In this document: piece after piece, positions 36,619 to 47,427 of the stretch
How positions within the stretch are numbered: the stretch's first letter is position 1
Layout of the letters: every line of letters starts with the position of its first letter
DNA from: Sipunculus nudus
Lineage: Eukaryota; Annelida; Sipuncula; Golfingiida; Sipunculidae
DNA: 64,000 nucleotides
Assembly: GCA_026874595.1 (NCBI GenBank)
Contig: CM049312.1
Span: 48,423,429 to 48,487,428 of the forward strand
Direction: 5' to 3'
The notes under the pieces: model-generated
What the model saw: the letters and a program-made list of their open reading frames with translations, nothing else
What the model was told of the DNA's origin: nothing
Databases searched by the model: none
Made by a program: the position numbers and the translations under genes

Positions 36619-37299
36619 CTCACGACAGATTATGTAATGAGATTGTTTTCCAAGAATGTTGTGTGTACAGAGGTTCTGAGAGCAAAATAAGTTGGAGAGT
36701 GGATGTAATATCATGGCGAAAACGATAGAACAAACAATATAAAACAATAAGAGCATAGAAGTATAGGGTAGGAAGGAACCGTAGGATCCTCATAACCCAT
36801 ATGACGAAACCTCTTTGGGATTGCAAATAAGTAACTGGTTACACGCTTTCATTTAGGCAACTTAAACTATCGAACAGTAAAACATCAAACATAAAAATAA
36901 ATTCAACGGTTTTAGGCTAGAAGGAAAGTTGAAAAATTAGGTGTGATGAATCTGGAATAACAACACTTGTTGTGATGAGTCTGAAAAGTAACACATGTTA
37001 TAAAGCATCTGGAATAGTAGTACCTGGTGTTATAAATCCGGAATATAATACCTGACGTAATGAATCTAGAAGAGTAACATCTATTGTAATGACTGCGGAA
37101 TATTAACAACTTTTGCAATGAATCTGATAAAGTAACACTTGTTGTAATGAAACGTAAAAAGTAACACCTGTTGCAATATAACTGGGCAAGTAACACCTGT
37201 TGCATGCATGTGCAGTATGACTGGAACATGAATTCGGCATAAAAAGACGGTGCTGTTTAAGGAATTTAAAGAGAAAAATAGTGTCTTAATTATGCAATC

Positions 37300-37790
37300 A
37301 ACTCTGTATTAACCCAGATATCCGTCGAGGCGTTCCGCTTGCCCCGGTCGAACCGAAGTAAACGGCCGAGCGATGCGCGGCTTCTACCTCTATGTTGCTA
37401 CCAAGATCTAAGTCATCGGAGAAAAGAGCCCGTACATAAGATAAACAATCATCGCCTTCCTCACGTTCAGGAACGTTGTGAATAATGACATTGTTTCTCC
37501 TGCTTCGATTACTTAAGTCAACAATTTCTTTCCTCAGTTCGTGAAAATCAGAGCGTTTGACGGAATTATTAACTTATTCTTTTTGTTCCTCAAGTTCGGT
37601 TTCCATATGTGAAACACCATTTTCAAGGTCTATAATTCTATTGTCAACACTGTTTAATTTCCTTTCAACTGATGCCAAACGAACTGATATGTTAGTCACC
37701 TGAGTTTTCAGTTCGTCAATTGTGGACAGTTTTGTCTATCAGTAAGATCTGGAGAGAGGTCCGTATTTCAGAATCTGACATGTTTATACT
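37300..37790 (-). pseudogene. LINE-3 ORF1: coiled coil plus Transposase_22-like RRM
   Basis: Minus strand. A start ATG near 37782 gives MSDSEIRTSLQ. A shift near 37740 leads into a heptad-patterned coiled coil (VERKLNSVDNRIIDLENGVS), a TAA near 37573, and then SRRNNVIIHNVPE and IEVEAAHR. These two blocks are characteristic of the RRM of L1-type ORF1 RNA-binding proteins. After about 37330 the match fades and ~700 bp lie before ORF2. The pair of breaks means no functional product. Confidence 0.65.
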
Positions 37791-38130
37791 GCCCGAATGG
37801 TAGTGAATACTCTATACCTGTAGACGCGTGACCAGGTGAAATGTTCCAGCTGGTTCAATGGGGCGCTCTTCAGGTGTTATGTCACAGTTGGATATAGGCG
37901 GGAAAGAGGATTCTATGAATAGAGTTCCATTATGTATGTAATAAATTAAGGTTTTCTCACCAGAACCCAAGAGAGGGCATCAGCCTTGTATGGAGATGAG
38001 CAGATATAACAGTAATCCAACTGGTGTCCATGTTTTAGTCTGTGCAAACCATTCTGGCGTTTGTGAATAGCAATTTTATGAGGAGCTCGTCAAGCCTGTT
38101 CCTATCCGAACGCCATCTATCGGTATATGA

Positions 38131-38440
38131 GTCAAGAGTTCACTAAGTGCAGTAGCTGCATTCTATTTATAGCTTTGGCAGACTGCTCACTGCATCATAT
38201 TTGGCACCAAAGTGCAGCCTGAATCTATTTATAGCTTTGGCAGACTGCCAACTGTGTCAGATTATGCAACAGGTCAAGAGTTCACTCAGTGCAGCTAGGT
38301 ACAGGTCAAAAGTTCACTCAGTCTAGCCAGGTCAGGTCAAGGGTTCACTCAGTGCAGTAGCTTGAGGCAGCAATTTGTCACAGGTCACTCGGGGGCAACT
38401 GCCTTACTCACCTAAGCCTTGTCAGCCCAGTGCATCAAAC
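38131..38440 (+). repeat. Module C array in B3 (right of LINE-3)
   Basis: Continues the array cut by LINE-3. AGGTCA-ag-AGTTCA and AGGTCA-aa-AGTTCA pairs lie near 38273 and 38307, and AGGTCA-ag-GGTTCA near 38336. Confidence 0.65.
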
Positions 38441-38639
38441 TCTGGGAAGTTTGCTGTATTGGACTGATATTTTGACCTGCCTATGCCTCTTTGATGGTAT
38501 TCTCATTTACAAGACAGGTGGTGCCACCTACATTGACTTTTACAGTGTATGCACCTGCTAATTTCTACAGAGGATTTTTATACATCAGCCTAAAATTGGG
38601 CATGTTTATACATATCAGGTAGCTTTATAGTGTACAAAA

Positions 38640-39330
38640 CTGGTGGCGCCACCTACAATAATTTTTGCACAGTGTATGTCCCTCCTTATTTCATAGGAGG
38701 GGTTTGTTTGACATACTGGTGGTGCCAGCTACAATCATTGTATCTGCCAAAACAGAGTTTTGTGGATACTATGTTTTCAGTCGGACGCCGACGCGGTTTG
38801 ACATATCCCCCTGAAATTTTACATGTGTATAGATCTCACATAGCTCTTAATCATACACAAAACCTGCCACCATTTTTGCACAGCGTCCGTCTGTTTGTCT
38901 GCCGTGGGCTTAAAATCACTCATATCTCAGTAGTGGTTTGACTTATCAATCTGAAATTTTGCATGTTTATACATCTTGGATAGCTTTCTGGATTTTGTGG
39001 CAGGTGGTGCCACCTACATTTATGTATATGCTGCAGACATTCAGGCTTATATCTCAGGACTGGTTTGACTTATTCCCCTGAAATGTTGCATGTGTATAGA
39101 TCTTATATATCTTTTAATCATACACAAAATTGGTGGCGCCACCTGCCACCATTTTTGCACAGCGTCCGTCTGTTTATCTGCCTTGGGATAAAAACACTCA
39201 TATCTCTGCATTGGTTGGACTTATCCACCTGAAATTTTGCATGTGTATACATCCTGGACAGCTTTCTTGATTTTATGACAGGTGGCGCTACCTACATACA
39301 CATTTCTGCTGCAGACATCCAGGCTATTAT
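38640..39330 (+). repeat. Module D units in B3
   Basis: Two to three units homologous to 20755-21830. The palindrome is exact at 38642 and 39132 and degenerate at 39005 and 39282. Confidence 0.8.
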
Positions 39331-40192
39331 GCAACACACCTCACTCTATTTCCCCTTGCCACTCAATCTATGCCTCACTTCACCTTTCCCACTCTGATTT
39401 TGGCAGATACACGTAGTCGCTTGTTGACTACCCATATTCTAGTTTTTCTGTTGTGTGCACCCATGCTAGAATTGCAGCAGTGATGTTTGTTTAATTGTTT
39501 CTTGTTCTAAGTGTTTAGTACTTGCATTGTTCATATACATGTTACACATGTTCTTGAAAAGTAATGGTCCAGCATTGAAGCATTATTCCTGGTGTAATCT
39601 CATTGCACAGGTTCGCATTAGGCCTGTAGGCCTTGTTTAATAAAATATTCATTCATTCATTCATAAATAGACATGGGTTATGGGATGATGTATATTAAAT
39701 TTTGGGTCATGATCTTTCCTATGAAAGTGGCCTTGACCTTGATGTGCCATGTATGGTGAAAATCACACAAAATTATAAATATCTCAATAAGGGATGGGTG
39801 GATTGTTCCAAAAATCAAATTGACTGAAGTTCTTGGATAGCTTTGTCTTCTGCGGAAAACGGGTGGCACCTCTTTCTGTCCTTTTCTTGTTTTTGTGCCT
39901 TTTAATACCCTATATTGCTACTTGACTGTACTGTGAGCATAACAAGTCTAAAACTAATGGACAGATTAGGCTGAAATTGTGCACGTCCATTGATCTTGTA
40001 TACCTCCATCTTGTATTCAAGACTGGTGGCGCTATCTGCAATCTTTTTTGTGTGGCATCCATCCGTACCTTTGCTTTGGATGAAAATTGCTCATATCTCG
40101 GAGTGGTTCAAGGTATTGGTCTGAATTTGGCATCTTGGAAAGTATTATCGTAAACCAGTCAGGTGGCGCCATCTACCTTCCTGTTTTTTTAT

Positions 40193-41473
40193 AGCGAACC
40201 TGTGAGCTAAAGCAATGGTGTGGCGTCGTCCGTCGTCTGTACATTATACCATACTCGAAATTGACAGGCGCTAGCATCATAAAATTTTATGCATAATATA
40301 AGCCATCTGAAAAACTCTGCTTTTTGGGACTAACTGCATTTTCTTAAATTTTATAAAGAAAATGCAAAAAATAATAATTGAATAATTTCTCCTCTGAAAC
40401 GGTCCAGCCAAATTGTTTAATATTTCACAGAAATAATCTCTTATACCATCCCTCTCAAGTTTGTTCGAATGGCTCCAGTACGCTGTTTTTTTGCCGAGTT
40501 ACAGGAAGATTAACTTAGTCATCTGTCAAAGAAAGCATACTAAAATTTCAGACACGGCTGGGGCTATCATCACCAAATTTGATGCCAATGTTCGTCACGT
40601 AAATCATCTGAAATTGAGGTATTGGTGGCGCAACCTGCATCTGCCTTTATTGTCAGGTTCATCAGTGCCTGTATCATACTGACAGCTACAAAAAACTATT
40701 TCTCTGAAACCATATGGCCAAATTGTTTAATATCGCACAGACATGATCCTAGGGTAGTGCTTTCTGAAGTTTGTTGAAATGGTCTCAGTTCAGTGATTTG
40801 GCTGAGTTATGGGAAGCTGAATTTAGTCATATGCCATAACAGTCCGTTTTAGCTCAGTGGCTACAAAGATGATCTTCTCAAAAACCACTGGGCCAAATTC
40901 TTAAATCTCACACATTAATTATCATAAGATGTTGATAATTCAAGTTTGTTCAAATGGTTTTGGTTCAGTGCATTTCGGCTGAGTAACGGGAAGCTGAAAT
41001 TGGCGAGTATGCTGTATATTCCTTATATTCCTATAAGAGTGAAAAACCTGCAAAAACGTTTTTCGACTGACGCAACTGAAGCCAATTTGTTTAATATTCT
41101 ACAAGAATAATCCCCATAATAATTCCTATAATAATTGTCTTTAATGGTTCCACATGAATGATTTTTGGCTGAATCATGGAGATTGAATTGAGTAATTTTA
41201 CCATATATGTTAGCTGTGTAAAGCAGTTACATCAAGCCTGGCACCAGTTTATTAGCATATATAACATTATGGCACTAGATTTCAGATTAAATCGCCTGGC
41301 AGTCTGCAAATTATTTCGGATTTTGCAACAGGCCAAAGGTAAGCCCGGATCTGTTTATAGCTTTGGCAGACTAGCATGTAGGCCTACTTGAAAAGTAATG
41401 GAAAAGCATTAAAGCATTTTACCTGGTGAATAAACCCTTGCACAAGTTCGCATAAGGCCTTCGGGCTTTGTTT
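40193..41473 (+). mobile_element. B4: short family-B element (1.28 kb)
   Basis: The 5' start AGCGAACCTGTGAGC follows a T-run. The 3' arm is eroded to GCACAAGTTCGCAT and the hairpin to AAGGCCTTCGGGCTTTG, ending TTTGTTT. It lacks most of modules C and D. Confidence 0.75.
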
Positions 41474-41746
41474 AGAATAAATTAATGCCCTTTTCTTCAT
41501 AGTGATTTGATCTATGGGCTTGAAATTGTGCATATCCATAGATCTTGGACTCCTCCATCTTGCACTCAAGAGTGGTGACGCCATCTCCAATGGTTTTCCC
41601 TTGGCGTCCATCTGTACATGTGCTGTGGGTGAAAATTGCATATATCACTGGATTGGTTCATGGTATTGTTCTGAAATTTGGCATGTCCATCCATCTTCGA
41701 AAGTTTCTCGTAAACCAGACAGGAGGCGCCACCTGCCTTCCTTTTT

Positions 41747-44233
41747 AGCGAACCTGTGAGCTTATGCGATGGTGAGGCGTCGTCCGGCGTCCGTCGTCCG
41801 TCGTCTGTACGTTAACCCATACTATCTTGAAAACGACAAGAGCAAGCATCACGAAATTTTATGCAAAAAATTAGTCATCTAAAAAACTATCGGATTTTGC
41901 TTATTTTTCGGCTAACTGCATTTCTTAGATTTTTTTGGAAAAAAGCTTTAAAAATCTTCGTCCCCGAAACTGTTCAGCCAAATTGTCCAATATTTCACAG
42001 AAATGATTCATGGAACAATCTTTCTCAAGTTTGTTCGAATGGTTTTAATTTGATGATTTTTGACCGAGTTACAGGAAGTTGAACTTAGTCATCTGTCAAA
42101 AAAGCATACTAAAATGACAGTCTCAGAACTATCATCACCAAATTTTATGCCAGTGTTTGTCACATGAGTCATATATGAAATTCAGGTATTGGTGGCGCCA
42201 CCTGCATTGACCTTTTTCTGTACGGGGATCATTGGTAATCATTACATTAACCCATAATTTCTCAGGAATGGCAGGAGCTACCATCCCCAGATTTTATGCA
42301 ATAATCTGTCACATATCAAATGTTGTGGGATTCAGCTTATTTTTTTTGCTATCTGCGTTTACTAAGATTTTATAGGGAAAAAGCTGAAAAACCTTTAAAA
42401 GTCTTCTTGTAAACGGTCCAACCAAATAGTTCAATATTTTGCAGAAATGATCCCAGAGGCAAGCCCTGTGAAGTTTGTTCAAATGGTTTGCATTTGATGA
42501 ATTTTAGTGGAGTTACATGAATTTGAACAGTCATTTGGCCAAGTAAGCATACTGACATAGTAATCTCAGAAATGACAGAAGCTAGCCTTACCAAGTATTG
42601 TGCAAATATTGGTCACATGACTCTTATTTGAAATTGCAGATTTTGTGGTGCGAACTACATTTGCCGGTCTTTTATTGGCAAAAACCTCATAATTTAAGCC
42701 TCTTTCAGCTTAAAATGTTTATGATGAAACTGTCAAGTTGAATCGTTCAATTTTCAAAGAATTATCCTAGGACATGGTTCTTTTAATCATATCAGAAAAG
42801 CTTTTGTTGGTCTTATGGCCATTATTATGTCTATTTCAAACTGAGGACTGCAAACCTGTTCTTCTACAAAAGTATTGTTTCAATTATAACTCCTGTAACA
42901 TTGCACACAAATTATTCTTAGGTGGCCTTTGTTCAAGTTTACTTGAATGATTTTTGGCAGAATTATTGGACCTTTAACAATGAAAGAACTGCATCTTTTA
43001 TTATTCTAGATATTTTGATAAACAGTTTATGAATATATCAGCTTGGAAAAAAAGTATTTTAGCCAAAGTCTTTCAGTATGTGTAAACAGATTCACCAACA
43101 CTCCAAGTTTGTGTCTGTATATTTAAATAGGTTGAGAAACTGCCGTTTCAGATTTGGCAACAGATCAAGAGTTCATTCAGTGCAGCCAGATTTAGGTCAG
43201 GAGTTCAATCAGTCCAGCCAATCACAAGGCATGTGATCACCTCATGGGTGACATGTGATCACCTCATGGGCGACATGTGAACACCTCATGGGTGTCATGT
43301 CCCTCAGGGCAGGGCCCCTGCATGAGCTTATGCAATGGTGTGGCTACTATTTCAGACTTGGCAACAGGCTAGAGGTCAGTCTGGATCTATTTATAGCTTT
43401 GGCAGACTGCCAACTGTATCAGGTCAAGAGTCTACTCGGTGCAGCCAGGTATGGGTCAGGAGGTCACTCAGTGCAGTTACTGCATTCTATTTATAGTGTA
43501 GCAGACTGCCCACTGCATCAGATTTGGCACCAAAGTTCAGCCTTGATCTATTTTAGCTTTGGCAGACTGCCAACTGTGTCAGATTATGCAACAGGTCAAG
43601 AGTTTACTCAATGCAGTAGCCTGAGCCAGCAAAGTTGTCACAGTTCACTTGGGGCAACTGCCTTTCTCACCTAAGCCTGGTCAGCCCCATGCATCAGACT
43701 CAAGGTAATTTTGATGTATTGGCCTGATATTTTGACCTGTCTATGTGTCTTTGATGGCTTTCTCGTTCACGAGACAGGTGTGGCCACCTACAATGACTTT
43801 TGCACAGTGTATGTGCCTTCTTATTTCTACAGAGGAATTTGATATATAAGCCTGAAATTGGGCATATATATATACATATCAAATAGCTTTGTTGTACACA
43901 AGACTGGTGGTACCACTAACAATAATTTTTGCACAGTGTGTGTCCCTGCTTATTTTCAGCAGGGGTTTGATATATCAGTCTGAAATTGGGCATATGTATA
44001 TATCTCTGATAGCTTTGTTGTATACATGACTGGTGGTGCCAGCTACAATCATTTTTGTGTTGTGTGCACCCATGCCAGAATTTCAGCAGTGATGTTTGTT
44101 TAATTGTTTCTTATTCAAAATGTTTAGTACTTGCATTGTTCATATACATGAGAAGTAATGGTCCAGCATTGAAGCATTTTACCTGGTGTATTTCCCAATG
44201 CACAGGTTCGCATTAGGCCTGTAGACCTTGTTT
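41747..44233 (+). mobile_element. B5: family-B element (2.49 kb)
   Basis: The 5' end AGCGAACCTGTGAGC is followed by several CGTCCGTCGTC copies. The 3' arm GCACAGGTTCGC is intact and the hairpin has one change. The exact palindrome is at 42191 and a DR2-like array at 43160-43620. Degenerate palindrome units lie toward the 3' end. Confidence 0.8.
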
Positions 44234-44515
44234 TTGGATTAATCAATGCCCTATTTTGAGGAGTGATTTGCCCTATTTGCCTGAAATTGTGCATTTTCAT
44301 AGATCTTGGACTCCTCCATCTTGTACTCAAGACTGGTGGTTCCACCTATAATCGTTTTCCTGTGGCTTCCAACTGTACATGTGCTTTGGGGGAAAATTGC
44401 TCATATATCCGGAGTTGTTAAAGGTATGGGTCTTTAATTTTCATGTCTATCCATCTTGGAAAATTTTCTCCTCAACAAGACAGGTGGCGCCATCTAGCTT
44501 ACCATTAATATAGTA

Positions 44516-44929
44516 TAAATCAATCCCCTTTTCTCAAGAGTGATTCACCGCATTGGCCCCCATATTTTGTGAAAAATATTGTTTCTCCAGTTGATAGATG
44601 GAAGAATATATAGTTTCTTGCCAAGTGTCAGTATATGCTGCTGAAATGGGCGGGGTGGGGGGGGGGCTATTCTTAAGGGGGGGGGGGGGATTAATTGTCT
44701 GGGTATACTTTGGCACCTGCGGTGCAAAGAAATATTAGTTTCAACATTGTTTTCTTTTTTTTCAGATTTTATTTTATCCATTTATTAACAGGTTTCAATG
44801 AACTTTTTTCCTTACCTTTTTTACAAATACAGGAGCATAGTTGAACTTCGGGTCTGTTTATTGAATCTCATTTCAGGAGGACAACTGTGCTTAACTGAAC
44901 CTCAGAGCTGTGCTGAAGTGTACCTTGCA
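44516..44929. other. Gene-free stretch with G-runs
   Basis: Two G-rich tracts (44651-44666, 44679-44690) and otherwise nothing recognised. The left boundary of the Helitron-type element may lie in or near this stretch. Confidence 0.5.
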
Positions 44930-45610
44930 GCCTGCTCATCACTGTTGGCCCGCACATTTTCACTGATATTCAGGGCTCAATCTGGCCTGTTGGCCCACAA
45001 AACCTTCACTGATATTCTATGCTCAATCTGGCCTGTAGGAACACAAAATTTCACTGAAATTCATCGCTCAATCTGGCCTTTTGGCCCACAAAATCTCCAC
45101 TGATATTCAGTGCTCAATCTGGCCTGTAAGCCCACAAAATGTCACTAAATTCAGTACTCAATCTGGCCTGTTGGCCCACAAAATCTTCACTGAAATTCAT
45201 TGCTCAATCTGGCCTATTAGCCCACAGATTCTTCACTGTTATTCAGTGCTCAATCTGGCCTGTTGGCCCATAAAATCTCTACTGATATTCAGTGCTCAAT
45301 CTTGCCTATAGGGCCATAAATTTTCACTGATATTCAGTGATTAATCTGGCCTTTTGACCCACACATTACACTCAAAATCCTACTGCTCAGTTTTACCTGA
45401 ACATCACGTCAAATTCCTACTGCTCAATCTGGTCATTTAGCCAACTCATTGCACTCATTCTAACTGCTCATTGTGCTCAATCTGGCCTTTTGACCTCATT
45501 ACACTCAAAATACCACGGGGAATGTTGCCTATCGACTAACTCATTATCTTCTAAATACTGTTGTCTAATCTGGCGTATTGGTCTGCTCATTATACTCTAT
45601 ACACCGATAC
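44930..45610 (+). repeat. 46-bp minisatellite
   Basis: Unit GCTCAATCTGGCCTGTTGGC then CCACAAAATCTTCACTGATATTCAGT. 'ctcaatctgg' starts at about 44976, 45022, 45067, 45113, 45157, 45203, 45249 and 45295, so spacing is 44-46. Units decay toward 45600. It lies ~350 bp before the Helitron reading frame and is probably part of that element's 5' region. Confidence 0.9.
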
Positions 45611-45950
45611 CATATTTGCCCTTTCTACCTACTACAGTGGAATAATTGTTTGCAAAAACTAGCTTTACAGCATACCGGATACTTACACTCACTTAATAAA
45701 CTTGTACTCACACTTGCTGTGTCCCCTGCTGATTCATATTCTAAATACTATAACTGAAACTTTTGAACAAGTAATTTACATTGATGTTATCAAAACCTAC
45801 TCTGACCTGTTTAGAGACTGTTTTAACTCAAAATACTACTTCTTTAACTGGCCTTATGACCTTTTCATAATCTTTGATATTACCTAGCTGAAAGTATCTA
45901 CATACCATTTCTATTTACATATTTCTTATCACACTGAACTTGGTCTTAAA
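45611..45950 (+). other. Leader before the Helitron-type reading frame
   Basis: AT-rich sequence without recognised features. It may contain promoter or 5' UTR sequence of the Helitron-type gene. Confidence 0.3.
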
Positions 45951-46460
45951 ATGCCAGAGTTGAATTCAAATGAAAATAAGCCAGATGTCTGTTTCACATC
46001 TTATGAATCCAGTTCAGACCAGAACTCATCACATGTACATAAAGCCAGTAGTGACTCTTATAACTGCTCAAGCATTTGCTCATCCCATGGCAAAGTTATC
46101 AGAGACAGCTTCCATCAGGAAGACAGAATCAGCTGGAAGACAGTGTGTACCTAATTCTCTAGTTTCTCTCATTTATACGAAAATCAAGAATCCTGAATCC
46201 TGGTGTTCTGATGATCTGGACATGATCTTGATAGAAGGTGACAGTCTCTTCAGAAACATAATGACTTAATGTGATTAAGGATACATGGCAGCAGATGAGC
46301 TACCTCAGTACATCCAATGTTTTGATAAAAAATTCAATTTAAAGCAGCACCTTGTGACAGGAGGTTTCTTACAAGCTAGTGATGTTCAGCCACCATACAT
46401 GTATTGTAAAAAATCACTCAATAGACAGAATCCATCATATTACTTGGGACTAATGCATTT
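45951..46460 (+). pseudogene. Helitron N-terminal region, cysteine-peptidase-like
   Basis: Starts with a Ser/Asn-rich stretch (MPELNSNENKPDVCF), then KVIRDSFHQED. A frame change near 46130 leads to AGRQCVPNSLVSLIY and SWCSDDLDMILIEGDSLF. After a stop at 46267 comes ADELPQYIQCFDKKFNL and SYYLGLMHF, where the LTR element is inserted. A Cys in 'QC..NSL' and a later 'MHF' His recall papain-fold peptidases (OTU or herpes tegument type). This is inference from motif shape. The frame and stop breaks show that it no longer makes protein. Confidence 0.5.
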
Positions 46461-47193
46461 TGTTACGGTCCCTTTTCACACCAAACAACTCAGGCCGAAC
46501 CGTAACACATATGCTCAGACACGTTCTCTTCAAATGAATACGTAACCAAAATATGGGTGCAAAAACAGTACTATATTACTATATTACAATATTTACATTC
46601 ATACACAAATAATATAATAGTCAATACATAACGTAATTTATAACCAAGTCTCTGACGAAAACTGAGTCTCTAAATAACGAACTGTAACGAAATACTTAAC
46701 TGAATCCGGTAAACGAGAAACTGAAGTCCATCATCAACACATAATTCGGGCACACACAAAACTGAAGTCCTGTATTAATCCATGTGGCACCAAACAAACA
46801 TAAAGTCTCTCCTCTTCCTAAATAATAAAGTTCATGGCGTGGTTCATGGCATTCCGTGGGCTTGGGGACCAAGAGCCCACGGTCACGGTCCCCGGGGATA
46901 ACAGCAATGTGGCGTTTCAAAGTCAATAGTCCCGCCTCGTACTGTAGGCGAGTTCGTTTTATAGGCTTTCAACAATGGGTGAAAACCGCAGAAGTTTGTG
47001 GTTTTGCTTGAGAGAAACGATAGCGCCGGCAGAACTGCAAAACCAGTACTGAATGGTCCAAGAATAGTTTTTATGTTTATAAAAGCGCGTCAGTAGTCAC
47101 TGATAGCGGGGTGGATCCATAAGCGTGGAAACGGGGGCGGCCACCCCACCTCGTGGCGCCATCCTCCGATGTCCGGGTGACGTCCATGCAACA
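46461..47193 (-). repeat. Gmr1-like element LTR (3' on the element)
   Basis: Read on the minus strand it begins TGTTGCATGG and ends CCGTAACA. Confidence 0.95.
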
Positions 47194-47212
47194 CCCCCAC
47201 CCTTAAAAGAAA
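47194..47212 (-). promoter_or_regulatory. Polypurine tract
   Basis: On the minus strand a purine-rich run (AAGAAA...AAGGGTGGGGG, with two T) abuts the LTR, the place where plus-strand DNA synthesis is primed. Confidence 0.7.
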
Positions 47213-47427
47213 GAAGGTAAGGAGAGCAAAGCATTAGCACTGTATGACGAGTATATGAGTAGTTTGACATCTTAAGCATTAGTTTATGTTTCTTACAGCT
47301 AATTAATTATCATCATCACAAATAGTATAATCAGCAATATCTTAATACATGTAATATATGTAATACAACTCTTCCAAAGGACAAAACATGTCCGAGGCTA
47401 TAACAAGAGGCAATCATCAGATCAAAA

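Larger units (their letters stand above)
33273..38130 (-). mobile_element. LINE-3: CR1/Jockey-like LINE, near full length
   Basis: A 4,858-bp insertion flanked by a 10-bp duplication GTCAAGAGTT (33263-33272 and 38131-38140). The uninterrupted site occurs in B1 at about 20154. On the minus strand it has a 5' UTR, an ORF1 with coiled coil, endonuclease, RT and a C-terminal zinc-binding region. The 3' end has an AATAAA-like stretch but no poly(A), ending GTTTAAACC. Damage is light: two breaks in ORF1, one stop and one frameshift in ORF2. Confidence 0.9.
31659..39638 (+). mobile_element. B3: family-B element, split by LINE-3
   Basis: The 5' end AGCGAACCTGTGAGC follows a T-run at 31658, and the 3' arm, hairpin and TTGTTT end at 39638. 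Without LINE-3 it is ~3.1 kb. It is the most complete B copy. Order: CGTCGTC-rich 5' tract, ~177-bp units, a 'gctatataaagc' stretch, DR2-like module C, module D units, then a conserved ~250-bp 3' segment. The exact palindrome occurs at 32128, 38642 and 39132. Confidence 0.85.
39639..44515 (+). repeat. Module E tandem units, interrupted by B4 and B5
   Basis: Three E units (about 39955-40192, 41474-41746, 44234-44515) share 'ctgaaattgtgca', 'atagatcttggactcctccatcttg', 'gaaaattgctcatat' and 'aggtggcgcca.ct'. The stretch 39639-39955 carries a further upstream part, matched at 8395-8694. B4 and B5 sit at the equivalent place in successive units, just after the palindrome-like motif and a T-run. 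No terminal hairpin or inverted arm is seen for E, so its class is unknown. Confidence 0.7.

Noticed and set aside
44534-44781. Pro-rich minus-strand frames
   Set aside because: They arise from G-runs on the plus strand.
47097-47279. Short minus-strand frame across the LTR boundary
   Set aside because: It lies in LTR and purine tract; no family pattern.
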